Below, in pieces: positions 17,309-26,900 of a stretch of 44,999 nucleotides of DNA. Every line of letters begins with the position of its first letter. Position 1 is the first letter of the stretch. The position numbers and the translations under genes are program-made. Origin of the DNA: JBIOJM01 sp044450785 (lineage in GTDB: Bacteria; Planctomycetota; Planctomycetia; Isosphaerales; Isosphaeraceae); the NCBI GenBank assembly GCA_044450785.1, contig JBIOJM010000040.1, forward strand, positions 1 to 44,999. The letters are read 5' to 3'. Below the pieces are notes generated by a model, which searched no databases, was not told where the DNA came from, and worked only from the letters and a program-made list of their open reading frames with translations.

Positions 17309-19944
17309 CGTCTTGAGGCTTTCGGAAGGCGCGTTGATGATGGCGGGGAGGCCGCCGGTGGCGGGTCTTGCTCGACCAGCTCGAGCAAGAGGCGGTGGGC
17401 GTCCCGGAAGCGCGGCGCTTCCTCGAGGGAGCGAAGGACTTCGCGGCGAGCCTCCCGCGGCTTACCAGCCTGGTGCAGCAGTTTGGCAAGATGGTAATGC
17501 ACTCCGGCCGCGTCCGTGTCGTCGAGCAGCGCGAGTGCGCGATAGGCGGTCACCGCCTCGTCACGTTCCCCCGATGCTAGGGCGGTGCGGGCGAGGAAGC
17601 GGTACGGGGTCGGGATGAGCGGATTGACGGCCAGGAGCCGCCGCGCATTCCGCGCCATGCCGGCCCAGTCGCCGGCCACCTCGGCCAGCTCCATCAGCCG
17701 CAGATAGGCCGGGCTTGCGTCGCCATCCCTCATCGCCAGCTCCTCGAGGATCTTTTGTTCGGCGGCCGGATCGGACAATCGCCGGTAGACGACGGCCAGC
17801 AGCAGGTACGCGTTATCCGCCCCGACATATTCCGGATAAAGCCGGACGAGCTTCTCCAGGACTTCCTTGGCTTTCGTCCACTTCTCCTCGACCACCAGCC
17901 GCGCTCCCAATCGCCGCCGGCCTGAGAAACTCCGCGGATGTTTCTCGATCCACGCCGTCAAGGCCGCTGAATCCGCGTCGACCGGCAGATCCGGTTCCTC
18001 CCAGGTCACGTCGGGAGCGACCTTCTCGGCTCGCTGCCGGGCAAACCGGGTAAAGTCCGCGTCTATTTGATCTAGCGACATTTTGGTCCGGCGCGGCAGG
18101 GCCTCGTTCAGCGACATGCCGGCGCCCAGGTCATCCAGCAAGCCTTTCAACGCGGGCATACCAAACTTCTGAACGATGAAATCGACCGCCTGTGCGGATT
18201 CAAAATAGGCGAATTGCAGATGGAGCGGAGTCTTGGGAGCAAGGAATGCCGAGCTGAGCCGGCTCAGGGGGGTGAGCGCGTCACCCAGGATCATCGCGCG
18301 AAAGTTTGGATTCAGCGCCGTGGCCCAGGAGGGATCCTGACGGCCCTCCTCGTACACCGAAATCCCCTCGCTGAGCCAGCGCGGCATCTTGTTGAGCGTC
18401 TTGTTGAGCGTGATGACATGGCAGAACTCATGCCAAAGGACGGCCTCCCAGTTCGAAGGATGCTCACCCTGCGACGCGGGGCTGTTGGCGGTGACCACGC
18501 GTCCGAAGCAGACTCCAAGGAAACCCTCTGCTCCGGGCAGACCGAAGGTCCGCACCGCAAATTCCTTGCGCTGGGGAAAAATCTCGACGATGACCGGCTC
18601 CGGGATCGTGACTCCGTACTTCTCGCCCAGCGTCTTCCTCGCCCGCCGCAACAGCGCCAGCACGCGCTGGCCGTACAGGTCGGCCTCGCGGACGTCCATC
18701 CGTACGATGAATCCATCATCCTGAAGCGTCCGAAAGCCAGACAGACGGTCGCGGAGCGTGATCAAGTTGTAGGCGACCACGTTGTAGGCATCCTTGCTGA
18801 AGATTTCGGCAGCGAGTTTCCATCCCTCGTCTTCCGTTCCCAGCCGGAGGAGGTCCTGGCAGAGCTGGGTCTTGGCGGGCTGGTAATCAGGGTCCATGGC
18901 GAGGGCCTGTCTCTGGCGCGCGGACCCCTCGGCGAAGCGATATTTCTCCGAGAGCTTGCGACCGATGAGATGGTCCACCTCGGGGTTCGACGCCCACCGC
19001 TCCAGGGCCCTTCGCCGCGCGGACTCTTCCCCCTTGCCGTCGCCGCGGAGGTGCGCCAGCACAGCCTGGTACGCAAACGCGCGCGGCTCGCGCGGATTCA
19101 CGTCGAAGATCCGCTTGAGGACCTGGTCGGCTTCCGCGTACCGCTCGCCGTCGATCAGTTGGTCGGTCTGGAGCAGGAGGCTGTCGACATGGCGCGGGTT
19201 GATCTTGAGGGCCTCGGAGATCGCCAGGGCGGTGCCGGCGCGATCCTGGGCCGAGAGGGCACGAGCGTGAAGGTAATGAAACCGCGGATCCAGAGCGGCC
19301 GTCTTCGGCGCCTTCCGAAGCGTCTCCGCCGCCAGGGCGTAGTCTTCCTTGTCCAGGGCCATCTCGGCCGTGGCGAAATAGGCCTCGGCGAAGTCAGGCT
19401 GCTGCTTCGTGACGACGTCGTAAAACTGATCCAGCACTTTGCGCGCATCGGCCCCGCGTAGCAGGAAGAACCGCCCGATCGTGACGAGTCCATCCGCCGT
19501 GGCATAGCGCCGGGGCGAACCTTGCACCAGCCGCTCGATGGCGTCCAGCTCGGTCGCGGCGTCCTGGTCGCGACCGTTGACTCGATAGACGTCACGGGCG
19601 AGCAGATGCAAGGACACGCTCGCGGGAAAGTGGCGCAAGCTGCCCTCGAGCGAGGCGATTGCTTCCGCATCCTTGCCTCTGGCAAGCTCCGTCTTGACCT
19701 TCAAGTGGTGCCAAGGCTCGCTCCCGGCGTCGTTGCCGATCTCCTCGTCGACCACCCGCGCGCATTCGTCATAGCGTCCGGTCCGAAAAAGCTTCTCCGC
19801 TTCTTCCAGGTCCGCGGCGAACGCGGCCGCGGAGCGCGAGAGACTGAGACAAACCAGAAGAGCGACGCTCTCAAGGGGGCCGATGCGCGATCGCCGCCCT
19901 CGGCCACACCGCGGAGATTCCCGTTGCGCCGCTGACGCCAGCAT
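17305..19944 (-). CDS. Secreted TPR protein with gluzincin-type peptidase domain
   Basis: An 879-residue protein, first gene of the operon. The N-terminus carries a signal-like hydrophobic stretch (SVALLVCLSLSRSAAAFAAD). TPR repeats occupy about residues 45-370. A peptidase-MA-like domain follows with the zinc motif HEFCHVITL (about residue 495) and downstream Glu in WLSEGISVYEE. More TPRs fill the C-terminus. The active-site set HExxH plus the distal Glu appears complete. It ends in an ATGA overlap with the DUF4159 gene. A zinc protease at the head and a caspase-like protease at the tail frame the operon. Confidence 0.85.
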   Translation of the reverse strand: MLASAAQRESPRCGRGRRSRIGPLESVALLVCLSLSRSAAAFAADLEEAEKLFRTGRYDECARVVDEEIGNDAGSEPWHHLKVKTELARGKDAEAIASLEGSLRHFPASVSLHLLARDVYRVNGRDQDAATELDAIERLVQGSPRRYATADGLVTIGRFFLLRGADARKVLDQFYDVVTKQQPDFAEAYFATAEMALDKEDYALAAETLRKAPKTAALDPRFHYLHARALSAQDRAGTALAISEALKINPRHVDSLLLQTDQLIDGERYAEADQVLKRIFDVNPREPRAFAYQAVLAHLRGDGKGEESARRRALERWASNPEVDHLIGRKLSEKYRFAEGSARQRQALAMDPDYQPAKTQLCQDLLRLGTEDEGWKLAAEIFSKDAYNVVAYNLITLRDRLSGFRTLQDDGFIVRMDVREADLYGQRVLALLRRARKTLGEKYGVTIPEPVIVEIFPQRKEFAVRTFGLPGAEGFLGVCFGRVVTANSPASQGEHPSNWEAVLWHEFCHVITLNKTLNKMPRWLSEGISVYEEGRQDPSWATALNPNFRAMILGDALTPLSRLSSAFLAPKTPLHLQFAYFESAQAVDFIVQKFGMPALKGLLDDLGAGMSLNEALPRRTKMSLDQIDADFTRFARQRAEKVAPDVTWEEPDLPVDADSAALTAWIEKHPRSFSGRRRLGARLVVEEKWTKAKEVLEKLVRLYPEYVGADNAYLLLAVVYRRLSDPAAEQKILEELAMRDGDASPAYLRLMELAEVAGDWAGMARNARRLLAVNPLIPTPYRFLARTALASGERDEAVTAYRALALLDDTDAAGVHYHLAKLLHQAGKPREARREVLRSLEEAPRFRDAHRLLLELVEQDPPPAASPPSSTRLPKASRR

Positions 19945-20104
19945 GTCGCCCTACCGTTTCGAACAACCTTGGATCGAACGAAGAGGAGCCAATCGATGAT
20001 TATAGTCCGGCTCGGAACCTTTATGCCAAGACTTTCCGCGCCCCCTTCCGCACGGTAAGAATAGTTGGACGGGGTTGTCTCGCACTCGATTCAGGAGGCT
20101 TGTC

Positions 20105-21259
20105 GTGATCTCGCGGACGTTACGAGCGAGCGGTTTCTGTCTGCTCTGGCTTGTTCTGGGGTTTGCGGGCCCTCTCGCCGCAGGCGAGCCGCCGGAGCGC
20201 GTGCAGCACGCCGTCGTGTACGCGGAAGAGGGCCGATTTGCCGGATGGCCGGCCAACCACGGGATCTGGTCGTGGGGCGACGAGATCTTGGTCGGCTTCA
20301 GCCGGGGCTATTACAAGGACCAGGGGCCGTTCCACCACATCGACCGGGAGAAGCCCGAGGAGTTCCTGCTGGCCCGCAGCCGCGATGGCGGTGCCACCTG
20401 GTCCGTTGAGGAGCCCCGTCCGCCCGGGGCCCTGGTCGGTACCCCGGGCATGCGGCACGGGCTCATGCCGCCGGGCGTGACCCGGGAGCGGCCCGTCGAT
20501 CTCCGCGAACCCATCCATTTCGACCACGCCGATTTCGCGCTCACCGTCCGCATGGAGGACACGAACGGTGGAGTTTCGCGCTTTTATTTCTCGTACGACC
20601 GCGGCCGGACGTGGCAGGGGCCGCACAGCCTGCCGCTGTTCGGCCAGAAGGGGGTCATGGCTCGGACGGACTACGTCGTGAACGGACCGGGCGACTGCGT
20701 GCTCTTCCTGACCGCGTCGAAGGCCGACGGCCTGGAAGGCCGGCCATTCTGCGCCCGGACCACCGACGGCGGCCTGACCTGGCGCTTCCTCTCATTCATC
20801 GGGCCCGAGCCGGCGGGGTACGCCATCATGCCCTCGACGGCTCGTCTGTCCGCGACCGACCTCGTGACCACCATCCGCCGTCGGGACCCTCCCAGGAGCT
20901 GGATCGACGCCTACGCTTCGCACGACGGCGGCCGGTCCTGGTCGTTCCTGGCCACCCCGGAGCCCGACACGGGCGAGGGCAACCCCCCCAGCCTGATCCG
21001 GCTGACCGACGGCCGGTTGGCTTTGATCTACGGCTATCGAGCACGGCCGTTCGGCATCCGCGCCCGGATCAGCAATGACCGAGGCAAGACCTGGAGCGCG
21101 GCGGTCATCTTGCGCGACGACGGCGGCAGCCGCGACATCGGCTACGTCCGCTCGGTCGTCCGGCCCGACGGCAAGGTCGTCGCCGTCTATTATTACCACG
21201 ACCGCTCGCGCCCAGAGCGTTACCTGGCGGCCACGATCTGGGACCCGGATCGGCCGTGA
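20105..21259 (+). CDS. Secreted sialidase-fold exo-glycosidase-like protein
   Basis: A 384-residue protein with a signal peptide (LRASGFCLLWLVLGFAGPLA). At least five Asp-boxes (SxDxGxTW) mark a six-bladed beta-propeller: SRDGGATW, SYDRGRTW, TTDGGLTW, SHDGGRSW and SNDRGKTW. Arg and Tyr residues typical of sialidases are present, but the arginine triad cannot be confirmed by eye, so the substrate may be another sugar. GTG 20105 is chosen because AGGAGG ends six bases upstream; a TTG at 20075 would extend it without a binding site. It is divergent from the MoxR operon, with 160 bp between them. Confidence 0.85.
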   Translation: MISRTLRASGFCLLWLVLGFAGPLAAGEPPERVQHAVVYAEEGRFAGWPANHGIWSWGDEILVGFSRGYYKDQGPFHHIDREKPEEFLLARSRDGGATWSVEEPRPPGALVGTPGMRHGLMPPGVTRERPVDLREPIHFDHADFALTVRMEDTNGGVSRFYFSYDRGRTWQGPHSLPLFGQKGVMARTDYVVNGPGDCVLFLTASKADGLEGRPFCARTTDGGLTWRFLSFIGPEPAGYAIMPSTARLSATDLVTTIRRRDPPRSWIDAYASHDGGRSWSFLATPEPDTGEGNPPSLIRLTDGRLALIYGYRARPFGIRARISNDRGKTWSAAVILRDDGGSRDIGYVRSVVRPDGKVVAVYYYHDRSRPERYLAATIWDPDRP

Positions 21260-21448
21260 ACGGATCGGCCATCCTGTTGTCCCGGACACCTGCGGCTCTT
21301 ATGCTGGGCCGAACTTTGAGCCGGCGTTCCTGGTCGCGAATTTCCAGGGTTCTATCAACATCGTTGAACGTGAGGGGGCGTCTGATGGAGTTGTTGGCGA
21401 AACTGGGCGTGGGTCTGGTGGCGTTCATCCATCTTTTCAGCTGATCAT

Positions 21449-22561
21449 TCAGACGACTCCCGCGGCGATTGCCTTGCTGTTCGCCTGCCTCGGTAAAGGC
21501 TCGTGACCCTGGGAGGTGGAGTTCCGGAGCCACCGAGTGGGCGGAAGGTTTCTGGCCATCGCCGCCGTGACGGAATATCTCGGCACCGGATAAGGCAAGC
21601 CCAGCCGCTTTTGCGCCAGGCAGTCCGCGAGCTTTCGCAGGTGGGTCGGACCGAACGGGCCGTCGTGAATCCTGGCGATGAGGTCACGAGGCAAGCCGGA
21701 TTCTCCGAACAGCGCACCCAGCCAGCCCCCCAGGATCGCCCCGATCGTGTCGGTGTCTCCCCCCGCGGAGATCGCCTTGGTGATGGCCGACGAGGGGTCA
21801 TCACCATGCCGCAGAAAGCAATATGTGGCAAAGGCAATGCTGTGCACGACGAATCCCGTCGTGCCGAGCGCTCTGGCCGCTTCCAAGGGATCGTCCACGC
21901 GGAGTGACAAGTCCCTGGCGTGGTCGACGCCATTTCCCAGCTCGAGGTTGTTGACGACCTGTCGAGCCCGAGCCTGGCATGCGGCCCTTGGTGTTTCTTC
22001 CCGGTCTTCCAGGCAACCGGCGGTCATCTCGGCTACGTAAAGCGCCCCCTCGACAGCACGAACATCTCGGTGGGTGACTTCCGCAAGAGAATGCCCGAAC
22101 GTTGCGCGCTCCCGCGGCCGGTCGCTGAAGAAAGCCCCCACGATCGCCGCACGCATGGCCGCGCCGTTGCCGGCAGAGTTTACCCCGCTGGGAACAACAC
22201 CGAGCGCGATCCGCAAGCAAGAGCGCGCAGTCGCCCCACCAACACCCCAGGGGAGCCGGCAAAACCAGCCCACGAGGGACCGTCAGAACTCCCGCACACA
22301 ACGGTCGACATCGTCGTGATGACGAGCCAGGCTCTGAGCGATCAGGGCCGACTGCTCGGTGTCGTCAGAGACAAAGCCGGTCCGCCCCAGCAGACAGAAC
22401 CGGTCCACTTGCCCGAACCGCCGTTCAATGGCATCTGGGCTCAACCCCTCGGTGGGCAGTCCGAGAGCATCGCCGAGTGCGGTTCCGAGCAACGTCCCCG
22501 CATATCGATCTCTGAGAAAAGATGAAGTCGTCACGCTGAATTCTCCGCTGGGGGCCGTCAT
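21449..22561 (-). pseudogene. ADP-ribosylglycohydrolase family gene with in-frame TGA
   Basis: One reading frame from ATG 22561 to the stop at 21449, interrupted only by TGA at 22285-22283. Before it, DRYAGTLLGTALGDALGLPT and FVSDDTEQSALIAQSL hold the first metal site; after it come SAGNGAAMRAAIVGAFF and GGDTDTIGAILGGWLGALFG with the second. Both halves match ADP-ribosylglycohydrolases, which remove ADP-ribose from proteins or small molecules. The stop sits where homologues, as I recall them, have an Arg, so CGA to TGA is the simplest explanation. A GTG at 22273 could restart the second half. ATG 22561 has GAGG about 8 nt upstream. The gene is either newly dead or made as two pieces. Confidence 0.75.
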
Positions 22562-22667
22562 GTGCTTCATCCTCGGTCTCAAAGGACGGCTCGTCGTGGC
22601 TGCCGGATGAGTTTCCTTCTGGCCCTTGCTCCCGAACGATTGGGGGAGACCGAAACCGTCATGGGAA

Positions 22668-22687
22668 GACGGGCAGAGACGCCCGTC
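22668..22687. repeat. GC-rich hairpin between divergent remnants
   Basis: GACGGGC and GCCCGTC enclose AGAGAC: a perfect 7-bp stem with a 6-nt loop, with no T-tract. It lies 35 nt past the end of the PIN remnant, so it may be a terminator for it or a dispersed REP-like element. Confidence 0.4.
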
Positions 22688-22721
22688 CCACTGATCCAGA
22701 GACTGGGCGGTTTTCGGGGAC

Positions 22722-22961
22722 TTACGCTGGGGCGTAACGCGTCAGCCCCGGCGCGCGGTCGAGGTCAGCGTCGTGGCTCGCCAGCTTGGTGAAGCCGTTG
22801 GCCTGCATCACGGCGACGATCAAGGCGTCGTTGCTCAGCAAGCCAATCTGCTGGCTCAGCACCACCGCGCTGAGGATCAAAGTCGTAGGAATGTTAAGAA
22901 CCTGGATTCGGGAATTGAAGAGGAAAACCGAATCTCCGTTCACGAGATCGGCAAAGATCAT
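22722..22961 (-). pseudogene. PIN toxin with internal deletion
   Basis: The 79-codon frame starts like a full PIN toxin (MIFADLVNGDSVFLFN) and jumps straight to the C-terminal part (NIPTTLILSAVVLSQQIGLL then SNDALIVAVMQANGFTKLAS and HDADLDRAPGLTRYAPA). In PIN proteins of this type the start is followed by the D-x-N active-site strand and ~60 more residues, including a catalytic Glu; these are absent. The late acidic cluster (ND, HDAD) remains. The deletion kept the frame. The start overlaps the DUF104 antitoxin stop by ATGA, the usual pairing. It should lack nuclease activity. Confidence 0.65.
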
Positions 22962-23170
22962 GATTGCTCCTGCGGATCAAGCTCCGGATCGAGGGCAAAA
23001 TGCTCGACCGTTTCAGCATCGCCCTTCCACCCGATGATTCCGTAGGCCTGGAGGATATCGACAGGTTGAGTTTGGATAGTAACCTGGACCTTCTGGGATT
23101 CCGTCAAGGGAAGTGGTTTCGCCGGCCTGAGGACGCCGTTTTCATACGTGGCTTCGACGGTAATGGTCAT
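22958..23170 (-). CDS. DUF104-family antitoxin
   Basis: A 70-residue protein opening MTITVEATYENGVLRPAKPL, the signature of DUF104/AF2212-like antitoxins that pair with PIN toxins. The rest continues with a beta-hairpin (TESQKVQVTIQTQ) and an acidic tail likely to bind the toxin. ATG 23170 is preferred over the longer frame because AAGGGG lies about 7 nt upstream and the family begins there. It overlaps its damaged PIN partner by 4 nt. The antitoxin looks complete. Confidence 0.8.
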   Translation of the reverse strand: MTITVEATYENGVLRPAKPLPLTESQKVQVTIQTQPVDILQAYGIIGWKGDAETVEHFALDPELDPQEQS

Positions 23171-23255
23171 GGCTCGCCCCTTGGACGGGTTGACGGCGAT
23201 CACTGAATCAACTCTACTCGGCTGGCTTCCTTTTGGCGAGGGCCAGGGTTATTGC

Positions 23256-23921
23256 TCATCGCACTTGCTCACCCTCGAGCCAGAGCTTCTCGAGCAGCTC
23301 AAACATCTCGGGGTCGTGCCGCCGCAGTTCCGAGCGGACGAACGGGTAGAAGTCGTTGGTGCCGAAAAACGCCTCGCTCGCTTCGGCGAAATACTCCATC
23401 CGGTCGGTGGCGGCGTAAGCCTTCTCAGTCTTACCGGTGGACCGCAGAACCGACTCGTAACGCTTCGCGTTCATGGCCTGGTCGAACCGGGTCTTGATCT
23501 CAGAGTTGTCGAAGCCGTCGCGCAAATACTGGTGGTGATAGCCGTGGGCCAGCTCATGCAACACCATCCAGGGCTGCTCCAGCGACCAGTCGAGGAAGTT
23601 GCGGACGTTGGCCACTTCGACGCAGCGAGCCTTGGCGGGGTTCATGCCTCGCTCCCGCAGCCAACCAGCGCCAGGGTGGTACGTCATGCACTTGGCGTGC
23701 GGTGCCTGTTCCTCAACCCAGATGGGAATCGTCCGCAGTTTCGTGACGGCGGCGGGGGGAACTCGCCTGGCAATCTGGTAAAGCTGGTGGTCTAGCAGCG
23801 TCAGCGTCCGGCGGGCGAGTTCCGGCTTTCCGCCGAGCAAGCCCTTGTTGACCAGCACCGTCCAGTGGACTCCAGGCGTCCGGGTGCGCAGTGGTCTACG
23901 GTTGGTCCCCTTCAGCCGCAT
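23256..23921 (-). CDS. Zinc metallopeptidase-like protein, N-terminus probably lost
   Basis: A 221-residue frame with HELAHGYHHQYL (HExxH) and a downstream YFAEASEAFFGTNDFYPF that supplies the third zinc ligand Glu and conserved Tyr, as in anthrax-lethal-factor-like peptidases. Recognisable sequence starts at about VLVNKGLLGGKPELA. Homologues as I recall them are secreted and carry a signal peptide; here none is present, and the frame instead begins inside the 3' end of the RND transporter gene (overlap 26 nt). So the gene seems to have been joined to the efflux operon with loss of its own 5' end. It may be expressed by read-through. ATG 23921 is a weak choice of start. Confidence 0.6.
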   Translation of the reverse strand: MRLKGTNRRPLRTRTPGVHWTVLVNKGLLGGKPELARRTLTLLDHQLYQIARRVPPAAVTKLRTIPIWVEEQAPHAKCMTYHPGAGWLRERGMNPAKARCVEVANVRNFLDWSLEQPWMVLHELAHGYHHQYLRDGFDNSEIKTRFDQAMNAKRYESVLRSTGKTEKAYAATDRMEYFAEASEAFFGTNDFYPFVRSELRRHDPEMFELLEKLWLEGEQVR

Positions 23922-26900
23922 TCGGATGAGCCGCTTCTTGCTTCTTGCTCCCAAACCACTGGATGACGTAATAGAAAACGGGCGTGAGGAAGATGCCGAA
24001 CATCGTGACACCGAGCATGCCGCTGAATACGGCCGTGCCCAGCGACCGGCGCATCTCGGCGCCGGCCCCCTCGGCGATCACCAGGGGCACGACCCCGAAA
24101 ATGAAGGCGAACGAGGTCATCAGGATCGGCCGAAGCCGTAGCCGGCACGCCGCCAGAGTCGCTTCCCGACGGGGCACGCCGGCCTCCTGGCTCTGCTTGG
24201 CGAACTCGACGATCAAGATCGCGTTCTTGCTGGCCAGGCCGACGAGCACCACGAAGCCGATCTGGGTAAAGAGACTCACGTCCATGCCGGCCAGGTGCAC
24301 GCCCACGAGAGAGCAGAGCAGGCACATCGGCATCACCAGAATGACCGCCAGCGGCAGCTTCCAGCTCTCATACTGGGCCGCCAGCACCAGGAACACGAAG
24401 ACAACCGCCAGCACGAAGACACCGGTCGCGGTGTTGCCTTGCAGGTTCTGCATGTACGCGAGCTCGGTCCAGTCGAAAGCCATCGACCGCGGCAATTCCT
24501 GGCGGGCAATCTGCTCCATGAGTGAAATCGCCTCCCCGGAGCTGGTCCCCGGCGCCGGGTTGCCGGTGATGGCGGTGCCGGAGTACATGTTGTAGCGCAT
24601 GACCATCACCGGCCCACTGGTGCTGCTCACGTCGAGCAGCGTGGCCAGCCGGATCATCTGCCCCTGGTTGTTCCGCACCTGAAGCTGCCCGATGTCGCTG
24701 GCGTCGCCGCGGAACCGTTGATCGGCCTGGATGTTCACCTGCCACGACCGGCCGAACTCGTTGAAGTTGTTGACGTAGTAAGAGCCCAGGTAGACCTGCA
24801 GCGTATTGAAAAGCTCGCTGACCGGCACGCCCAAGGCCACGCATTTGGTCCGATCGATCTCCAGGTACAACCAGGGCGTGTTGGCCCGGGAGCTGTTGAA
24901 GAGGCCCTGGAGGCCGGGCGTTTCGTTGCCCCGTTCCACGATCTGATCGCTGACCCGTTGCAGGTACTCCAACCCGAGATTGCCGCGATCCTCGATGATG
25001 AGCTTGAATCCGCCGGTTGTCCCCAGGCCGTCGATCGGCGGCGCTCCGAACGCCGAGACGATCGCGCCGCGCACCTCGCTTTGACAGCGTTCCTTCAGTT
25101 CCATGGCAATGGCGTCGGCCGTCAGCTTGGGCCCGCGCCGGTGGGAAAACTCCTTGAGCATGATGTACATCGATCCCAGGTTAGGCGCGTTGGCGTTCAA
25201 GAGCAGCGACTGGCCCGAAACGCCCACGGTGTGCGCAACCCCCGGCATGCCGCGCGCCAACGTCTCGATACGGGCCATGACCCGCTGCGTGCGCTCCACC
25301 GAGGCGGAATCCGGCAACTGCACGTTGAGGAGCAGATACCCCTTGTCCTGCTGCGGGATGAATCCCGTGGGCGCGCGGTTGAATTGCCAGGCCGTCAGCA
25401 CGAGCAGACCGGCGTAGAGCATGAGCACGATCGCGCTTGCGCGCAGCACGCCACCGACCAACCGGCCATAAACCGCGGTCATCCGGTCGAACAGGCGGTT
25501 GAAGCCCTTGAACACCCAGCCCAGCACGGCATTCACCGGCCGGATGATCAACCAGCCGATCGCTCCGCCCGCCACGGCACCGGGGGCGAAATAGGAGGCG
25601 GCGGTGATTGCCCAGGGCATCCAGCCGGAGGGTTCCGGCTCGCCGGCCCCGCCCGGAGAGGCAGGCAGACCAAACCGCCCGGCCAGGTACTCTGGCCCGT
25701 ACCAGTAGGCCAAGAGCCCGCCCACCACGCCGAAGATCCACCAGGGCAACGCCTCCCGCTTGAGCTCGTGACCACCATGTTTCCCCTCCTCGGTCTTGAA
25801 GATCAGCACCGCCCGGGACGGCGTCATGGTCAGGGCGTTGACGGCCGAAATGATCGTCGAGACGGCGATTGTCACCGCGAACTGGCGAAAGAACTCGCCC
25901 GTGATCCCGCTCAGGAAACAGCACGGCACGAACACCGAGGAAAGCACGAGGGTGATGGCCAGGATCGGGCCGGTGATCTCTTCCATGGCCTTGATCGTGG
26001 CCGTGCGGGAGTCCAGCCCGGTCGCGATCAGCCGCTCGATGTTCTCCAGCACCACGATGGCGTCGTCGACCACGATGCCGATGGCCAGGACCAGGCCGAA
26101 GAGCGTCAGGTTGTTCAGCGAAAAGCCCATCGCCGCCATGAACGCGAACGTGCCGATCAAGGAGACGGGCACGTCGATCATCGGCAGGATCATGGCCTTC
26201 CAGTCCTGCAAGAAGAAGAGCACGACAATGCCGACCAAGATGACCGCGTCGCGCAACGTCTTCCAGACTTCGTTGACCGACTCGCGGATGAACGGCGTCG
26301 TGTCGTAGACGATCTGGTAATCAACCCCATCCGGGAAGCGGGTCTTCAGCTCCCTCATCTTGGCCTTCACCCAGCCGGCGGTTTCGAGCGCATTGGAACC
26401 GGACAACTGGTAGATGGAGACCGCCACGGACGGGCGGCCGTCCAGGGTGCAGGATTGGTCATATTGCCGCGAGCCCAGCTCGACGCGGGCCACGTCGCGC
26501 AACCGGACGATGCCGGGCGCCTGCGGGAGCGCGCTGCCCTGACCGGTCGCGCCTCCCTGCGCCATCTCGCCGCCCTGGCCGCCTTGGCCCTGGCCTCCCT
26601 GGCCGGTCGAGCTCCCGCCTGGGGACTGCATCTGCGGGTTGGACTGACCGCCGGCCTTGAGGATGATGGCGCCGAACTGCTCCGGCTCGATGAGTCGGCC
26701 CAGGGTGTTGATGGTGAGTTGGAATTGCTGGCCGAGGGGAACAGGCTGCTGGCCGATCTGGCCGGCGGCGACCTGTAAGTTCTGCTGGCTGATGGCGGTG
26801 ATCACGTCCGTGGCGCTCAAGTTGAGCGACGCCAGCTTCTGCGGGTCGAGCCAGGCACGCAGGCTGTAGTCGCGCTGGCCGAGATAGGTGATGCTGGCGA

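Noticed and set aside
21260..21448. Possible small gene between the sialidase and ADP-ribosylglycohydrolase (MELLAKLGVGLVAFIHLFS at 21384)
   Set aside because: Nineteen codons without a Shine-Dalgarno or known family; too little to support.
22283..22285. TGA as a selenocysteine codon
   Set aside because: The position is far from the metal sites, homologues as I recall them have Arg there, and no selenocysteine insertion hairpin is evident just downstream.
24718..26778. Plus-strand 686-residue His/Arg-rich open frame, and the similar one at 29301-30947
   Set aside because: Both are antisense shadows of the same region of the two RND genes; their mutual similarity reflects the duplicated pumps.
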